Shown piece by piece: positions 36,354-44,629 of a stretch of DNA of 54,311 nt; position 1 is the first letter of the stretch; the number at the start of each line of letters is the position of its first letter. Made by a program: the position numbers and the translations under genes. The notes under the pieces were generated by a model. The model had not been told where the DNA came from. It saw only the letters and a program-made list of their open reading frames with translations, and did not search any database. This DNA is from CAZHVS01 sp964536015 (lineage in GTDB: Bacteria > Bacteroidota > Ignavibacteria > Ignavibacteriales > Ignavibacteriaceae): contig CAZHVS010000020.1 of NCBI GenBank assembly GCA_964536015.1, positions 1 through 54,311 on the forward strand, in the 5' to 3' direction.

Positions 36354-37802
36354 ATGAAAAAATTATTTACGATTTTATTATTAACAACCGGAATAGCTAT
36401 GTCACAACATTCTAACTTAGCAAACAACTTGTATTATCAATACGAGAATTATAAAGAGGATTCTTTGAACAAAAGAAGAATTAAGCACAAAGATATTCTG
36501 CCATTGATAAATAAACTCAAAAACAATGAAATGTTTTCAGTTCAAAAAGCCGGCGAGTCTTATGAGTTGAGAGACATTTATCTTATAAAGGCAGGCAGCG
36601 GCAAAATCAGAGTATTTTTATGGTCGCAAATGCATGGGGATGAACCAACTGCAACTATGGCTCTGTTTGATATCTTTAATTTTCTTCAGAAAAATGACGA
36701 GTTTAACTGGTTTAGAAAAAAAATTCTTGGACATTTATCTTTGTATTTTATTCCAATGGTTAATCCTGATGGAGCTGAAAGATATCAAAGGCGAAATGCG
36801 CTTGAGATTGATATAAACAGAGATGCTATCCGGTTTGAAACCCCAGAAGCCCGACTATTATTAAATGTTTTTGATTCTATAAAACCAGATTTTGGTTTTA
36901 ATCTTCATGATCAAAGCTCAAGATATTCCGTTGGAAATAGTTTTATGCAAACGACAATAGCCTTATTAGCACCTGCTTTCGATACAGCAAAAACGATAAA
37001 TTCAACACGAGCAAATGCAATAAAGTTAATAGGTTCAATCTTTATGGATCTGAACAAATTCATTCCCGGACATATTGCAAAGTACTCTGATGATTATGAA
37101 CCAAGAGCTTTCGGTGATTTATTCCAATCGAAAGGTGCAAGCACAATTCTTGTAGAATCAGGAGGCTGGAAAGATGATACCGAAAAACAATTCATTCGTA
37201 AGTTAAATTTTATAACATTGTTGTGTGCTTTTGAAGCTATTGCCGATAGCTCATATTTAATGAATCCTTCCTCTATTTATGATGAATTACCATTTAATGA
37301 AAATTTTCTTTATGATATTGTTCTGAGAAATGTTCAACTAAATAGACATAATTCCAGAGCAGATATTGGAATTAATTTTAAGGAGGAAAATTGTGATTCT
37401 GCAAATTTTTATTCCGTAAGTAATATTGATGAAATAGGTGATCTTTCTACTTATTATGGTATAAGAGACTATGATTTTAATGGTCTCAAGTTGCAAGCAG
37501 GAAAAACTTATCCTAAAAAATTTAATTCGTTGAAAGAAATTGAAAAACTTGATTTTTATTCTCTATACTCAAAAGGTTATACTAATGTAACTTTGAATCA
37601 GCAGAAACGTGATTTACAATTTTCTGCTTTACCCGTTAACATTATTTTGAATAAATCGGGTAAGGAAGTAATAAAGGTAGATAAACCAGCGAATTTTTTA
37701 TTGCTAAAAAACAAAAAAGTCATGTATGTAGTTATTAATGGTTTTTTAATTGATGTTCAAAACAAAATTGGTAAAGTATCTAATGGACTTGTTCTGAAAT
37801 AA
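36354..37802 (+). CDS. Secreted M14 zinc carboxypeptidase
   Basis: 482 aa. The ATG at 36354 is chosen because it begins a signal peptide (MKKLFTILLL to AMSQ). A reading from 36312 adds 14 residues with no such sense. The zinc motif HxxE is in SQMHGDEPTATMA and the third ligand His is in FNLHDQ. The Arg region is VNPDGAERYQRRNA and DINRDA, and the general base Glu is in ILVESGGW. A C-terminal beta region of about 140 residues follows the catalytic domain. It probably cleaves peptides or peptidoglycan stems outside the cytoplasm. Confidence 0.88.
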   Translation: MKKLFTILLLTTGIAMSQHSNLANNLYYQYENYKEDSLNKRRIKHKDILPLINKLKNNEMFSVQKAGESYELRDIYLIKAGSGKIRVFLWSQMHGDEPTATMALFDIFNFLQKNDEFNWFRKKILGHLSLYFIPMVNPDGAERYQRRNALEIDINRDAIRFETPEARLLLNVFDSIKPDFGFNLHDQSSRYSVGNSFMQTTIALLAPAFDTAKTINSTRANAIKLIGSIFMDLNKFIPGHIAKYSDDYEPRAFGDLFQSKGASTILVESGGWKDDTEKQFIRKLNFITLLCAFEAIADSSYLMNPSSIYDELPFNENFLYDIVLRNVQLNRHNSRADIGINFKEENCDSANFYSVSNIDEIGDLSTYYGIRDYDFNGLKLQAGKTYPKKFNSLKEIEKLDFYSLYSKGYTNVTLNQQKRDLQFSALPVNIILNKSGKEVIKVDKPANFLLLKNKKVMYVVINGFLIDVQNKIGKVSNGLVLK

Positions 37803-37842
37803 CAAATTTGAAAATTTCATTTGTTTGTTTAATTTGAGAGTG

Positions 37843-38409
37843 ATGAAAGAGGAAAAAAGACAAATATTGCATGCTGAATTTCAAAAAGAAGCTATTCCTC
37901 ATATGGATGCTCTTTTTAATTTTGCTTTACGTATGACTGGCGATGAAGACGATGCTAACGACCTCGTACAGGAAACTTATATGCGTGCTTTCAGATTCTG
38001 GGATAAGTTTGAAAAAGGTACTAATTGTAAAGCCTGGCTATTCAGGATAATGAAAAACACCTATATCAATTTGTATAGAAAAAGAACAAAAGAGCCTGAG
38101 AAAATTGATTATGAAGATGTAGAAAATTATTACGAAAACGTAAAACCTTCTTCAACAGATGATGCTCATCTTGAAAAAGAAATTTTTGATAACCTGCTTG
38201 ATGATGAAGTTTCTGATGCAATTTCTTCTTTACCTGAAGACTTTAGAACGGTGGTAATTCTCTCCGATATAGAAGGTTTTACGTATGAAGAGATAGCCGA
38301 CTTTATAGATTGTCCTGTTGGCACTGTTCGCTCAAGATTACATCGTGCTCGAAAAATGCTTTATTCTAAGCTTCATAAATATGCTTCGGAAAAAGGTTAC
38401 GCAATTTGA
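37843..38409 (+). CDS. ECF RNA polymerase sigma factor
   Basis: 188 aa from the ATG at 37843; a TTG six codons upstream is less likely. Region 2 is FALRMTGDEDDANDLVQETYMRAFRFWDKF with AWLFRIMKNTYINLYRK. Region 4 is LPEDFRTVVILSDIEGFTYEEIADFIDCPVGTVRSRLHRARKML. It resembles the SigH/SigR-type ECF group. The next small gene is in the position of an anti-sigma factor. Confidence 0.92.
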   Translation: MKEEKRQILHAEFQKEAIPHMDALFNFALRMTGDEDDANDLVQETYMRAFRFWDKFEKGTNCKAWLFRIMKNTYINLYRKRTKEPEKIDYEDVENYYENVKPSSTDDAHLEKEIFDNLLDDEVSDAISSLPEDFRTVVILSDIEGFTYEEIADFIDCPVGTVRSRLHRARKMLYSKLHKYASEKGYAI

Positions 38410-38433
38410 TGATGGGTTATTAACTGAACATTT

Positions 38434-38676
38434 ATGCGATATTCGATAACTGCATACGTTGATGGTCAAATAACCGACGAACAGGAATTATTTAAAATTC
38501 AAAATAAAATTAATAACGATCTTGATGCAAGAATTGATTATGAAGTCGAATCAATGGTAAAAAATTGTGTAATAAAACATAAAAATTGGAAAACCTTCTC
38601 TCTTAAACAACGAAAAATTCTTGAGAAAAAGTTAAAAAAAGCAAAATTTTACTCAGAAACTCCTCTTTTTTACTGA
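38434..38676 (+). CDS. Small protein in anti-sigma position
   Basis: 80 aa, 24 bases after the ECF sigma gene. It starts MRYSITAYVDGQITDEQELFKIQNKINND, which recalls the N-terminal dimerising segment of anti-sigma factors (Y-x-DG-x2-x2-E). It has only one cysteine, so there is no zinc-binding HxxxCxxC, and it lacks a membrane helix. It may be a cytoplasmic zinc-less anti-sigma factor or a reduced relic. Confidence 0.6.
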   Translation: MRYSITAYVDGQITDEQELFKIQNKINNDLDARIDYEVESMVKNCVIKHKNWKTFSLKQRKILEKKLKKAKFYSETPLFY

Positions 38677-38720
38677 TTCAGTATCCTCTATCAATCAATT
38701 TTTTCTTTAAGTGAAATTTC

Positions 38721-38751
38721 TTTGATAAACAAGCAAATAGTGATATATTTG
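38721..38751 (+). promoter_or_regulatory. Bacteroidetes-type promoter for zinc-ribbon/CarD-like and rpsU genes
   Basis: TTTG at 38721-38724, a spacer of exactly 19 bases, then TATATTTG at 38744-38751. This is a full match to the FCB-group housekeeping promoter (TTTG, N19, TAnnTTTG). The start codon at 38781 is 29 bases downstream. Confidence 0.8.
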
Positions 38752-38780
38752 TACTCTGAAATCTCAATTATTTATACTTA

Positions 38781-39194
38781 ATGGCAAAAATAAAAAATAT
38801 TGAAGCTTTTTGTGGTTTTTGTAATTCTGTTACAAAAATGGAATTAAATTCCGATTCTGTGCCTAATGCAGATAATAAACGTTGGGCTAAATGCAAAAAA
38901 TGCAAACAGATGCGTTCAATAGTGTATATTGAACCGGAGAAAAAGAGTAGGAAAAAACAAGTTGAAGAATCGCTTGATTTTGAAAAAGCTATTAAATACT
39001 CTCCTATGAATTCTTATAGTGTTGGAAGTATAATTTTCCACGAAAGCTGGGATGATTTTGGAACTGTTCAGTCAAAAGAAGTCCTTTCTAATGGCAGGGG
39101 TTCTATTACCGTTAAGTTTTTAAAATCAGGACAAAAAAAGTTATTGGAAACAATTATGAACAACAATAACGAATCCCAATTGGAAGCGAGGTGA
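38781..39194 (+). CDS. Zinc-ribbon protein with CarD-like C-terminal segment
   Basis: 137 aa. Two Cys pairs (FCGFC at about 11-14 and CKKC at about 38-41) form a zinc ribbon. The C-terminal part (about 78-130; YSVGSIIFHESWDDFGTVQSKEVL and SITVKFLKSGQKKLLE) resembles the CarD/RapA-type SH3-like fold that binds RNA polymerase. Together with rpsU downstream (six bases) this suggests a growth-rate or stringent-type role. The function is inferred. Confidence 0.65.
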   Translation: MAKIKNIEAFCGFCNSVTKMELNSDSVPNADNKRWAKCKKCKQMRSIVYIEPEKKSRKKQVEESLDFEKAIKYSPMNSYSVGSIIFHESWDDFGTVQSKEVLSNGRGSITVKFLKSGQKKLLETIMNNNNESQLEAR

Positions 39195-39200
39195 AAAAGT

Positions 39201-39392
39201 TTGGTAGGGATTACTATACAGGAAAGCGAGAATATTGATAAAGCTCTTAAACGTTTTAAGAAAAAATATGAACGTTCAGGCGTTTTGAAGGAATTCAAGA
39301 AAAGAACTTTCTTTGTTAAACCTTCTGTAAAAAAACGTATGGAGAAGATCAAAGCTCAGCGCCGATCCCACAGATTTGGTCAGATTGACTAA
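39201..39392 (+). CDS. rpsU: 30S ribosomal protein S21
   Basis: 63 aa, whole protein. The start is TTG at 39201, with GAGGTG just upstream; no ATG or GTG fits the family start MVGITIQ. It has KALKRFKKKYERSGVLKEFKKRTFFVKPS and the basic tail. It binds the 30S platform near the anti-Shine-Dalgarno end of 16S rRNA. A TTG start lowers initiation. Confidence 0.93.
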   Translation: MVGITIQESENIDKALKRFKKKYERSGVLKEFKKRTFFVKPSVKKRMEKIKAQRRSHRFGQID

Positions 39393-39397
39393 AACAA

Positions 39398-39427
39398 TAA
39401 GCCCCTTTAATAGGGGCTTACTTCTTT
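39398..39427. terminator. Bidirectional terminator after rpsU
   Basis: An 8-bp stem TAAGCCCC / GGGGCTTA (39398-39405 and 39413-39420) followed by CTTCTTTTTT. The stop of the convergent LOG gene (39409-39407) lies in the loop, so both genes end within the hairpin. Confidence 0.85.
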
Positions 39428-40243
39428 TTTCTTCTTTATGTAATATTTTTCAAAATGACTTGTAATTATTTCATAAGCTCTATCAACCGAGCTGCAGAAC
39501 TGGAATAAATTCAAATCTTCTTTATTTATCATTCCGTATTCAACAAGTGCATCAAAGTTCAGAATTTTTTTCCAGTATTTATCATCGAAAGCAATTATTA
39601 ATAAATGTTTTTTAATCTTTCCGGTTTGAATTAAAGTTAACATTTCAAAAAGTTCATCCATTGTTCCAAACCCACCGGGGAAAACTACCAGTGCTTTTGA
39701 AAGATAAGCGAACCAGAATTTTCTCATAAAAAAGTAATGAAATTCAAACTGAAGTTGGGGAGTAACATATTTATTTACAAATTGCTCAAAAGGAATGCTT
39801 ATATTTAATCCAATAGAATAACCACCAGCCAGTTTAGCTCCTTTATTCGCTGCTTCCATTATTCCGGGTCCGCCGCCGGTGCAGATTGTAAAACGATTTT
39901 CTTCAAAACCAAGGCTTAATGACCATTTTGTCAATCGTTTTGAAAGGTCAACCGCAGCTTCATAATATTTAGACATTTCCATATGGTTTTGTGCTTTTCG
40001 AAGCTGTTCTGCAAAATTCGGGATTGTTTTTGGATCGGTTGATTTTATTTTATTGTATTCTTTTAATGCGTCTTTTCTTGACATTAAGCGGGCTGAACCA
40101 AAAAACACGATAGTATCTTTTATATTATAATTTTGAAATCGTGATGCTGGTTCTAAATATTCAGATAATAATCTCAGTGTTCTTGCATTACCTGAATTCA
40201 GAAATTCAATATTTTCATATGCTTTTGAGGGTTTATTGTCCAT
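39407..40243 (-). CDS. LOG family protein (TIGR00730)
   Basis: 278 aa. The diagnostic PGGFGTMDELFE is present at about 192-203, and GGGPGIMEAANKGA at about 120-133. IVFFGSAR near the N-terminus belongs to the nucleotide-binding fold. These are cytokinin-riboside 5-prime-monophosphate phosphoribohydrolases, once called lysine decarboxylases. In bacteria they act on nucleotide monophosphates. The gene is convergent with rpsU. Confidence 0.93.
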   Translation of the reverse strand: MDNKPSKAYENIEFLNSGNARTLRLLSEYLEPASRFQNYNIKDTIVFFGSARLMSRKDALKEYNKIKSTDPKTIPNFAEQLRKAQNHMEMSKYYEAAVDLSKRLTKWSLSLGFEENRFTICTGGGPGIMEAANKGAKLAGGYSIGLNISIPFEQFVNKYVTPQLQFEFHYFFMRKFWFAYLSKALVVFPGGFGTMDELFEMLTLIQTGKIKKHLLIIAFDDKYWKKILNFDALVEYGMINKEDLNLFQFCSSVDRAYEIITSHFEKYYIKKKKEVSPY

Positions 40244-40342
40244 AAATTAAAATCTTTTTTCTTTTTGTTAAACATTTATTTTTGTGTATCAATATAAGCA
40301 AATTTACATGATTGAAGTATTTAAAATTTTACACCAGGCAGT

Positions 40343-41611
40343 ATGATTAAAAAAACCTGTTTCTTTATTGTATTTACCTTTATAGTTTCAATTTTAGCCC
40401 AGCCCTCTTTAAAGGAAAAAATTGATGCGGCTTTACAAAAAATTTACAAAAACACATATTTTGGAATTTTGGTAATCAATCCAATGACAGGAGATACAAT
40501 TTATTCAAATAATCCTTCGCTTTCTTTAATTCCCGCATCAAACACAAAATTGTTTACAACCGCTGTCGCTTTAAGTCTGCTTGGTCCAGATTATAAAATT
40601 TCTACAAAACTTTTTACTACTGATACTAATCTTAAAGATGGAGTAATTAATGGAAATCTTTATATAAAAGGATATGGTCAGGGAACTTTTACAAGAGACG
40701 ACCTTGAATATCTTGTTGCTCAGTTAAAACAACAAAATATTAACAAAATAACTGGAGATATACTTGGGGATGATTCTTTCTTTGATAGTGAATATTTTCG
40801 TGAAGAAGGAATTGAAGATGAAGGAAGTACAGTAAAGTTACCACCTATATCAGCTTTAATCATTGACAGAAATCAGGTCGTAGGTTATAAAAAAATTAAG
40901 AGACGGAAAAGATGGATTACTAAAACTTATGTTAAGTTTATTGATAATCCGCCAGTTTATTTGGCTGAACTATTAAGAAATGAATTACTACGCCAGGACA
41001 TTATTGTTGATGGTGGATTTGAGAAAAGTATTACACCTAAAAATTCTTTTGAAGTTGCTTCGGTTTCAATTCCATTAAAGGAATTCATTTCTAAAATAAA
41101 TAAAAGAAGTGATAATTATCTGGCTGAGTGTCTTTTCAAGATTATTGGTGCTGTTACATCAGGAGAACAGGGAAACTCATTTAATTCTGCACAGGCGATT
41201 CATAAATTTTTAGATGATAATGATATCTTTGACAAAGGGACGAGGGTTGTTGATGGTTCAGGAATTTCAAGAAGCAACAAAATAACTTCAGGTGCTATAG
41301 TCAGTCTACTCGAAGTAATGTATCTCGACTTGAAAAATTTTGATTATTATTTTAACTCATTAAGTGTCGCAGGGGTAGATGGTACGCTTGGCAGAAGAAT
41401 GGAAGGCACTTATGCAGAAAATAATTTTCGAGGGAAAACCGGTACGCTTGGTGTTTCATCTTCTCTATCAGGTTATCTTAAAACAAAAAGCGGAGATGAC
41501 TTGATAGTTAGTATGATATTTCAATTCTCCAAAGGAGGAAATAAATATTACAGAAATATTGAGAATGAAATTATCGAGATATTAGCCGAGTATGATTACC
41601 CGGCTAATTAA
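40343..41611 (+). CDS. dacB: D-alanyl-D-alanine carboxypeptidase/endopeptidase (PBP4-type)
   Basis: 422 aa. A signal peptide (1-19) is followed by an S13 peptidase. S66-N-T-K69 is SxxK, KRSDN carries SxN, and GKTGTLG is KTG. The family insert domain lies between SxxK and SxN. It trims or opens peptidoglycan crosslinks in the periplasm. It ends in a hairpin shared with convergent secG. Confidence 0.94.
   Translation: MIKKTCFFIVFTFIVSILAQPSLKEKIDAALQKIYKNTYFGILVINPMTGDTIYSNNPSLSLIPASNTKLFTTAVALSLLGPDYKISTKLFTTDTNLKDGVINGNLYIKGYGQGTFTRDDLEYLVAQLKQQNINKITGDILGDDSFFDSEYFREEGIEDEGSTVKLPPISALIIDRNQVVGYKKIKRRKRWITKTYVKFIDNPPVYLAELLRNELLRQDIIVDGGFEKSITPKNSFEVASVSIPLKEFISKINKRSDNYLAECLFKIIGAVTSGEQGNSFNSAQAIHKFLDDNDIFDKGTRVVDGSGISRSNKITSGAIVSLLEVMYLDLKNFDYYFNSLSVAGVDGTLGRRMEGTYAENNFRGKTGTLGVSSSLSGYLKTKSGDDLIVSMIFQFSKGGNKYYRNIENEIIEILAEYDYPAN
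41581..41608. terminator. Hairpin terminator between dacB and secG
   Basis: Arms ATTAGCCG (41581-41588) and CGGCTAAT (41601-41608), a perfect 8-bp repeat inside the last codons of dacB. AT-rich sequence follows on both sides, before the secG stop at 41619. Confidence 0.65.
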
Positions 41612-41618
41612 AGAAAAA

Positions 41619-41939
41619 TTACTTTTGCTGGGTTTGTTGTGGTAAGCTTGGTTGCGTTGGAATACTTCCGCGTCCGCCTTTTTGTATTACGCTGTCTTTT
41701 GAAGAAGCACCTGGTAAAAAAAACAGGTTTGCTAAAACTGCAATAATAACCACAATTCCTCCAAGCCACCACGTAGCTTTACTAAGGAAATCTGCCGTTC
41801 TTCTTGTTCCAAACATTGAACCCATCTGTGCACCGCCAAAAGTACCAGCTAATCCGCCGCCTTTGCTTGATTGCAACAAAACCATTATTATCAATAATAT
41901 TGCAGCTATTACTGCAATAAACATTAAAAGGGTAAACAT
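41619..41939 (-). CDS. secG: Preprotein translocase subunit SecG
   Basis: 106 aa. Two membrane helices (about 2-22 and 52-72) frame the conserved LLQSSKGGGLAGTFGGAQMGSMFGTRRTADFLSKATW. A Gln/Pro-rich tail follows. It is part of SecYEG, which works with SecA (10669-13728). The gene precedes no other; a tRNA gene lies upstream on the same strand. Confidence 0.95.
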   Translation of the reverse strand: MFTLLMFIAVIAAILLIIMVLLQSSKGGGLAGTFGGAQMGSMFGTRRTADFLSKATWWLGGIVVIIAVLANLFFLPGASSKDSVIQKGGRGSIPTQPSLPQQTQQK

Positions 41940-41962
41940 TCTGTCTCCATAAAATTAAATTG

Positions 41963-42036
41963 TAGCGGGGGAGGGATTTGAACCCCCGACACGTGGATTA
42001 TGATTCCACTGCTCTGACCAACTGAGCTACCCCGCC
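41963..42036 (-). tRNA. tRNA-Met (CAT), elongator type
   Basis: 74 nt cloverleaf. Acceptor GGCGGGG/CCCCGCT (one G-T pair), D arm with AGCTCAG, anticodon stem GTGGA/TCCAC with loop ATCATAA, T arm with GGGGGTTCAAATCCCTC, discriminator A. The anticodon CAT with no GGG/CCC anticodon stem means it is not an initiator. A tRNA-Ile with lysidine-modified CAT cannot be wholly excluded. CCA is not encoded. Confidence 0.93.
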
Positions 42037-42115
42037 TTTTTTATAAAAAAGCGTTGGCAAATATAACAATCCAGCTTTTTATTACAAAAGCACAAATTTT
42101 TTATTTTTTCAGGAT

Positions 42116-43342
42116 TTATAAATTAAAAAGTCTTTTATATTCATCTATTACAAGTTTGTCAAGCCAATAATAATACTTTATAACCTCTTCATCTTTGATT
42201 CCGTTGCTTCGCCAGTTCTTTAAATACTTTTCAGCCTCTGTAAAGATTTTTTCCTGAACAACATCAAGTTTTTGCATTATGCCTGTTTTCTTTTTATTCA
42301 TCAGTACAGCAATGTTTATATATTTTTTCCATGTGTCTTTTCCTGATGAATAACACTTTTCTTTAAGATTTAAAGCTTTTGTACATAAAAGGGAGTTTCC
42401 TGTTGTATCTGCAATCAACACTTTTGGAAGTTGATTATCTTTATTTAAAAAAACAGGAATTGCAACCGAGCATAATGGAAATCCAATTACTGCCCACATT
42501 GTTGTGAGATTTGTTTCTTCACCCGGCTTAATTCCTTGAATTATTAATGATGATGTAGAAGTAAAGCGTGGAATGTAATCTTCAAAATGTACGAAACGGG
42601 AATCGTTTTCATCCGAAGGAAGATTTTTTGTTAAATCTGTTTTGCTTAATGAATGCCTCAGACTTCTATCAACTTGTTTAATAATAAAACTATAAGATAA
42701 ATTTTTACTTTTTACTGCATCGCTTATTAATTCATCTGCGGTTGCAAAACGAATATAACCATATCCATCACCTTTATCATTTGTAAAGGAAAAATTTGTC
42801 CGGATTATATAACCATTGGGTGCAACATTAACGTCATTTACATCGTATTTTTTATAAGTAAAATTATTTGTTTCAAAATAGGCAGCATTACCATAGGCAT
42901 CCATTACGCCAAAGTTTGCTTCCACTCCAAGCGGTTTTGGATAATCTTGAATTAACTTCTCAAACTCATCAACAGTTGAACAGGTTTGAAGAGCAAGTTT
43001 CATGATTATACCTTCTCTATCGGCGATCTTTGTAGTATCATTTCCTTTAAGATTGTATGAAGCTGAATTCATAATCGCAAATCCCGTGCTGTTAAATCCA
43101 CCCCAGACTTCCTTCCCCTCAATATCTTGAGAATTAACGAGTCCGATGTATGAATATTTCCCATCAACAAAATACATCAGACGGTTTTGAAAGCTGTCTG
43201 AATCCCTGTGCTTTAACATTAAAGGTCTGCCATCAATTGTATATTTTCCTGAAATAATTGCAGTTGTACAGGGATAACTTGCGGCAATCATCATTATTGA
43301 AAATAAAATACTCGTTACAAATTTTATAAAATAGTTTTTCAT
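42116..43342 (-). CDS. Secreted Ntn-hydrolase, C45/choloylglycine-hydrolase-like
   Basis: 408 aa. A signal peptide or anchor ends at ASYP, with Cys25 (SYPCTT) right after it. That Cys is the expected N-terminal nucleophile once the signal is cut. LMLKHRDSDSF supplies the conserved Arg-Asp, and GGFNSTGFAIMNS and NFGVMDAYGNAAYFE follow, as in the penicillin-acylase/C45/linear amidase superfamily. The substrate is unknown: an amide such as a lipid, peptide or acyl-lactone. Confidence 0.8.
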   Translation of the reverse strand: MKNYFIKFVTSILFSIMMIAASYPCTTAIISGKYTIDGRPLMLKHRDSDSFQNRLMYFVDGKYSYIGLVNSQDIEGKEVWGGFNSTGFAIMNSASYNLKGNDTTKIADREGIIMKLALQTCSTVDEFEKLIQDYPKPLGVEANFGVMDAYGNAAYFETNNFTYKKYDVNDVNVAPNGYIIRTNFSFTNDKGDGYGYIRFATADELISDAVKSKNLSYSFIIKQVDRSLRHSLSKTDLTKNLPSDENDSRFVHFEDYIPRFTSTSSLIIQGIKPGEETNLTTMWAVIGFPLCSVAIPVFLNKDNQLPKVLIADTTGNSLLCTKALNLKEKCYSSGKDTWKKYINIAVLMNKKKTGIMQKLDVVQEKIFTEAEKYLKNWRSNGIKDEEVIKYYYWLDKLVIDEYKRLFNL

Positions 43343-43354
43343 AAATCTTCCGTT

Positions 43355-43693
43355 TTATTCTCTGATAAAATGTGGCATATCACAGGGTATTTCAAGAGAT
43401 AATTCTACAAGCCCGGCATTCTTGCCATTTTCAAAAACCGGTGTTTGATATATAAGTTTCTTTTGTCCATTTTTTTCAATTGTATAAACATTAGCTTTAA
43501 TGCCTGTCATCAACTCTTTTATTTTCTTTTTTGATTCTTCATTATGGCAGTCAAGCAAACTTGTTCCGATTAATTTCTCTCCGCCATATTCTTCGAATGT
43601 CTTTTTCGCTTTTTCATTCATATAAGTTATTATTCCATTTGCATTGCAAACTGTAATTGCAGCGGGAAACTCTTTTTGCCAGTTGTTATCCAT
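43355..43693 (-). CDS. Single PAS-domain protein
   Basis: 112 aa. One PAS domain covers the protein (ITVCNANGIITYMNEKAKKTFEEYGG, then GTSLLDCHNEESKKKI and a C-terminal strand GLVELSLEI). There is no kinase or other output domain. The CH in LLDCHN might bind haem or metal. It follows the BtpA-like gene by 14 bases and precedes the Ntn-hydrolase gene by 12 bases on the minus strand. Confidence 0.82.
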   Translation of the reverse strand: MDNNWQKEFPAAITVCNANGIITYMNEKAKKTFEEYGGEKLIGTSLLDCHNEESKKKIKELMTGIKANVYTIEKNGQKKLIYQTPVFENGKNAGLVELSLEIPCDMPHFIRE

Positions 43694-43707
43694 TAAATTC
43701 TTTCTAT

Positions 43708-44496
43708 TTAGTTATCAATATTTTTTAATAGTAATCTTATTTTTTTATCATCAACCGTATTGAACCACTTATTATCTTTCTTAAAGTAAGAACCAATAAT
43801 AAACGCATCGCAATACTCATAATACAAATGAATATTATCTGCAGTAATTCCAGAGCCGGCAATTACAGGAATATTTACATTTGCTTTTACTTTTTTTATC
43901 TCCTCAACGTTCGGTTCTTTCCCCGTACTGATTCCTGTTATAATGACTCCATCGCTTAAAAAAAACTCTGCTGCTTTCGCTGTTTCAACAACATCAACAT
44001 CATCGGTAATAGCGTGTGAACTATGCTTCTTTTTTATATCAGTAAAAATCAAAATATTTTCTGCACCGATTTGTTTTCTGTAGCGAAGAAGTTCTCCGGC
44101 ATCAGAATTAAACATTCCTTCATCTGCAATATGTGAGAATACAAATCCTTCTGCTCTTATAAAATCTGCTCCGGCTGAATTTGCTGCTGCAAGAGCTTCT
44201 TTGTTAGCTCCTGCTAGTATTTGTATGCCAGCAGGCATTTCAATTCTTTTTTTAATCTCGTAAAGAATGATTGACATGACAGTCGTAACTTCAACTCCTG
44301 CATGTCTTTTCAGATAGGGAACATCGTGCATATTTTCAATCATTAAAACTTTAATTCCTGCATTCGCATAAGTCTCCGCTTCCTTCAATGCTTTTTCGAT
44401 AATTGCTTTTATGCTTCCTTTATATTCGGGAGTTCCTGGAAGAGCATCTACGTGTATCATTCCAATAACCGGTTTATACTGTTCGAATAAATTCAT
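43708..44496 (-). CDS. BtpA/SgcQ family protein
   Basis: 262 aa from the ATG at 44496, which gives the family start MNLFEQYKPVIGMIHVDALPG. A longer reading to 44529 adds 11 residues. It has the TIM-barrel landmarks AGIKVLMIENMHDVPY, ADFIRAEGFVF, SDGVIITGISTG and PVIAGSGITADN. The family includes BtpA, named for photosystem I biogenesis, and SgcQ-type enzymes; the activity is unknown. It heads the unit with the PAS and Ntn-hydrolase genes and diverges from the GT39 gene. Confidence 0.85.
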   Translation of the reverse strand: MNLFEQYKPVIGMIHVDALPGTPEYKGSIKAIIEKALKEAETYANAGIKVLMIENMHDVPYLKRHAGVEVTTVMSIILYEIKKRIEMPAGIQILAGANKEALAAANSAGADFIRAEGFVFSHIADEGMFNSDAGELLRYRKQIGAENILIFTDIKKKHSSHAITDDVDVVETAKAAEFFLSDGVIITGISTGKEPNVEEIKKVKANVNIPVIAGSGITADNIHLYYEYCDAFIIGSYFKKDNKWFNTVDDKKIRLLLKNIDN

Positions 44497-44629
44497 AGTT
44501 CTTATTTTTTTTGAATCAAAAATAATCATTCCAGATGACAGATTTTATATTCCATTCAAACTTCTTTTTAGAAATTTTGTTGAACTTAAAAGTGTAATCT
44601 TTAATTTTCGACTAAAAAACATTTTAATT

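Noticed and set aside
44411..44629. N-terminal extension of the GT39-like protein
   Set aside because: The extra 73 residues overlap the divergent BtpA-like gene and do not look like a membrane protein start; ATG 44630 gives a clean start.
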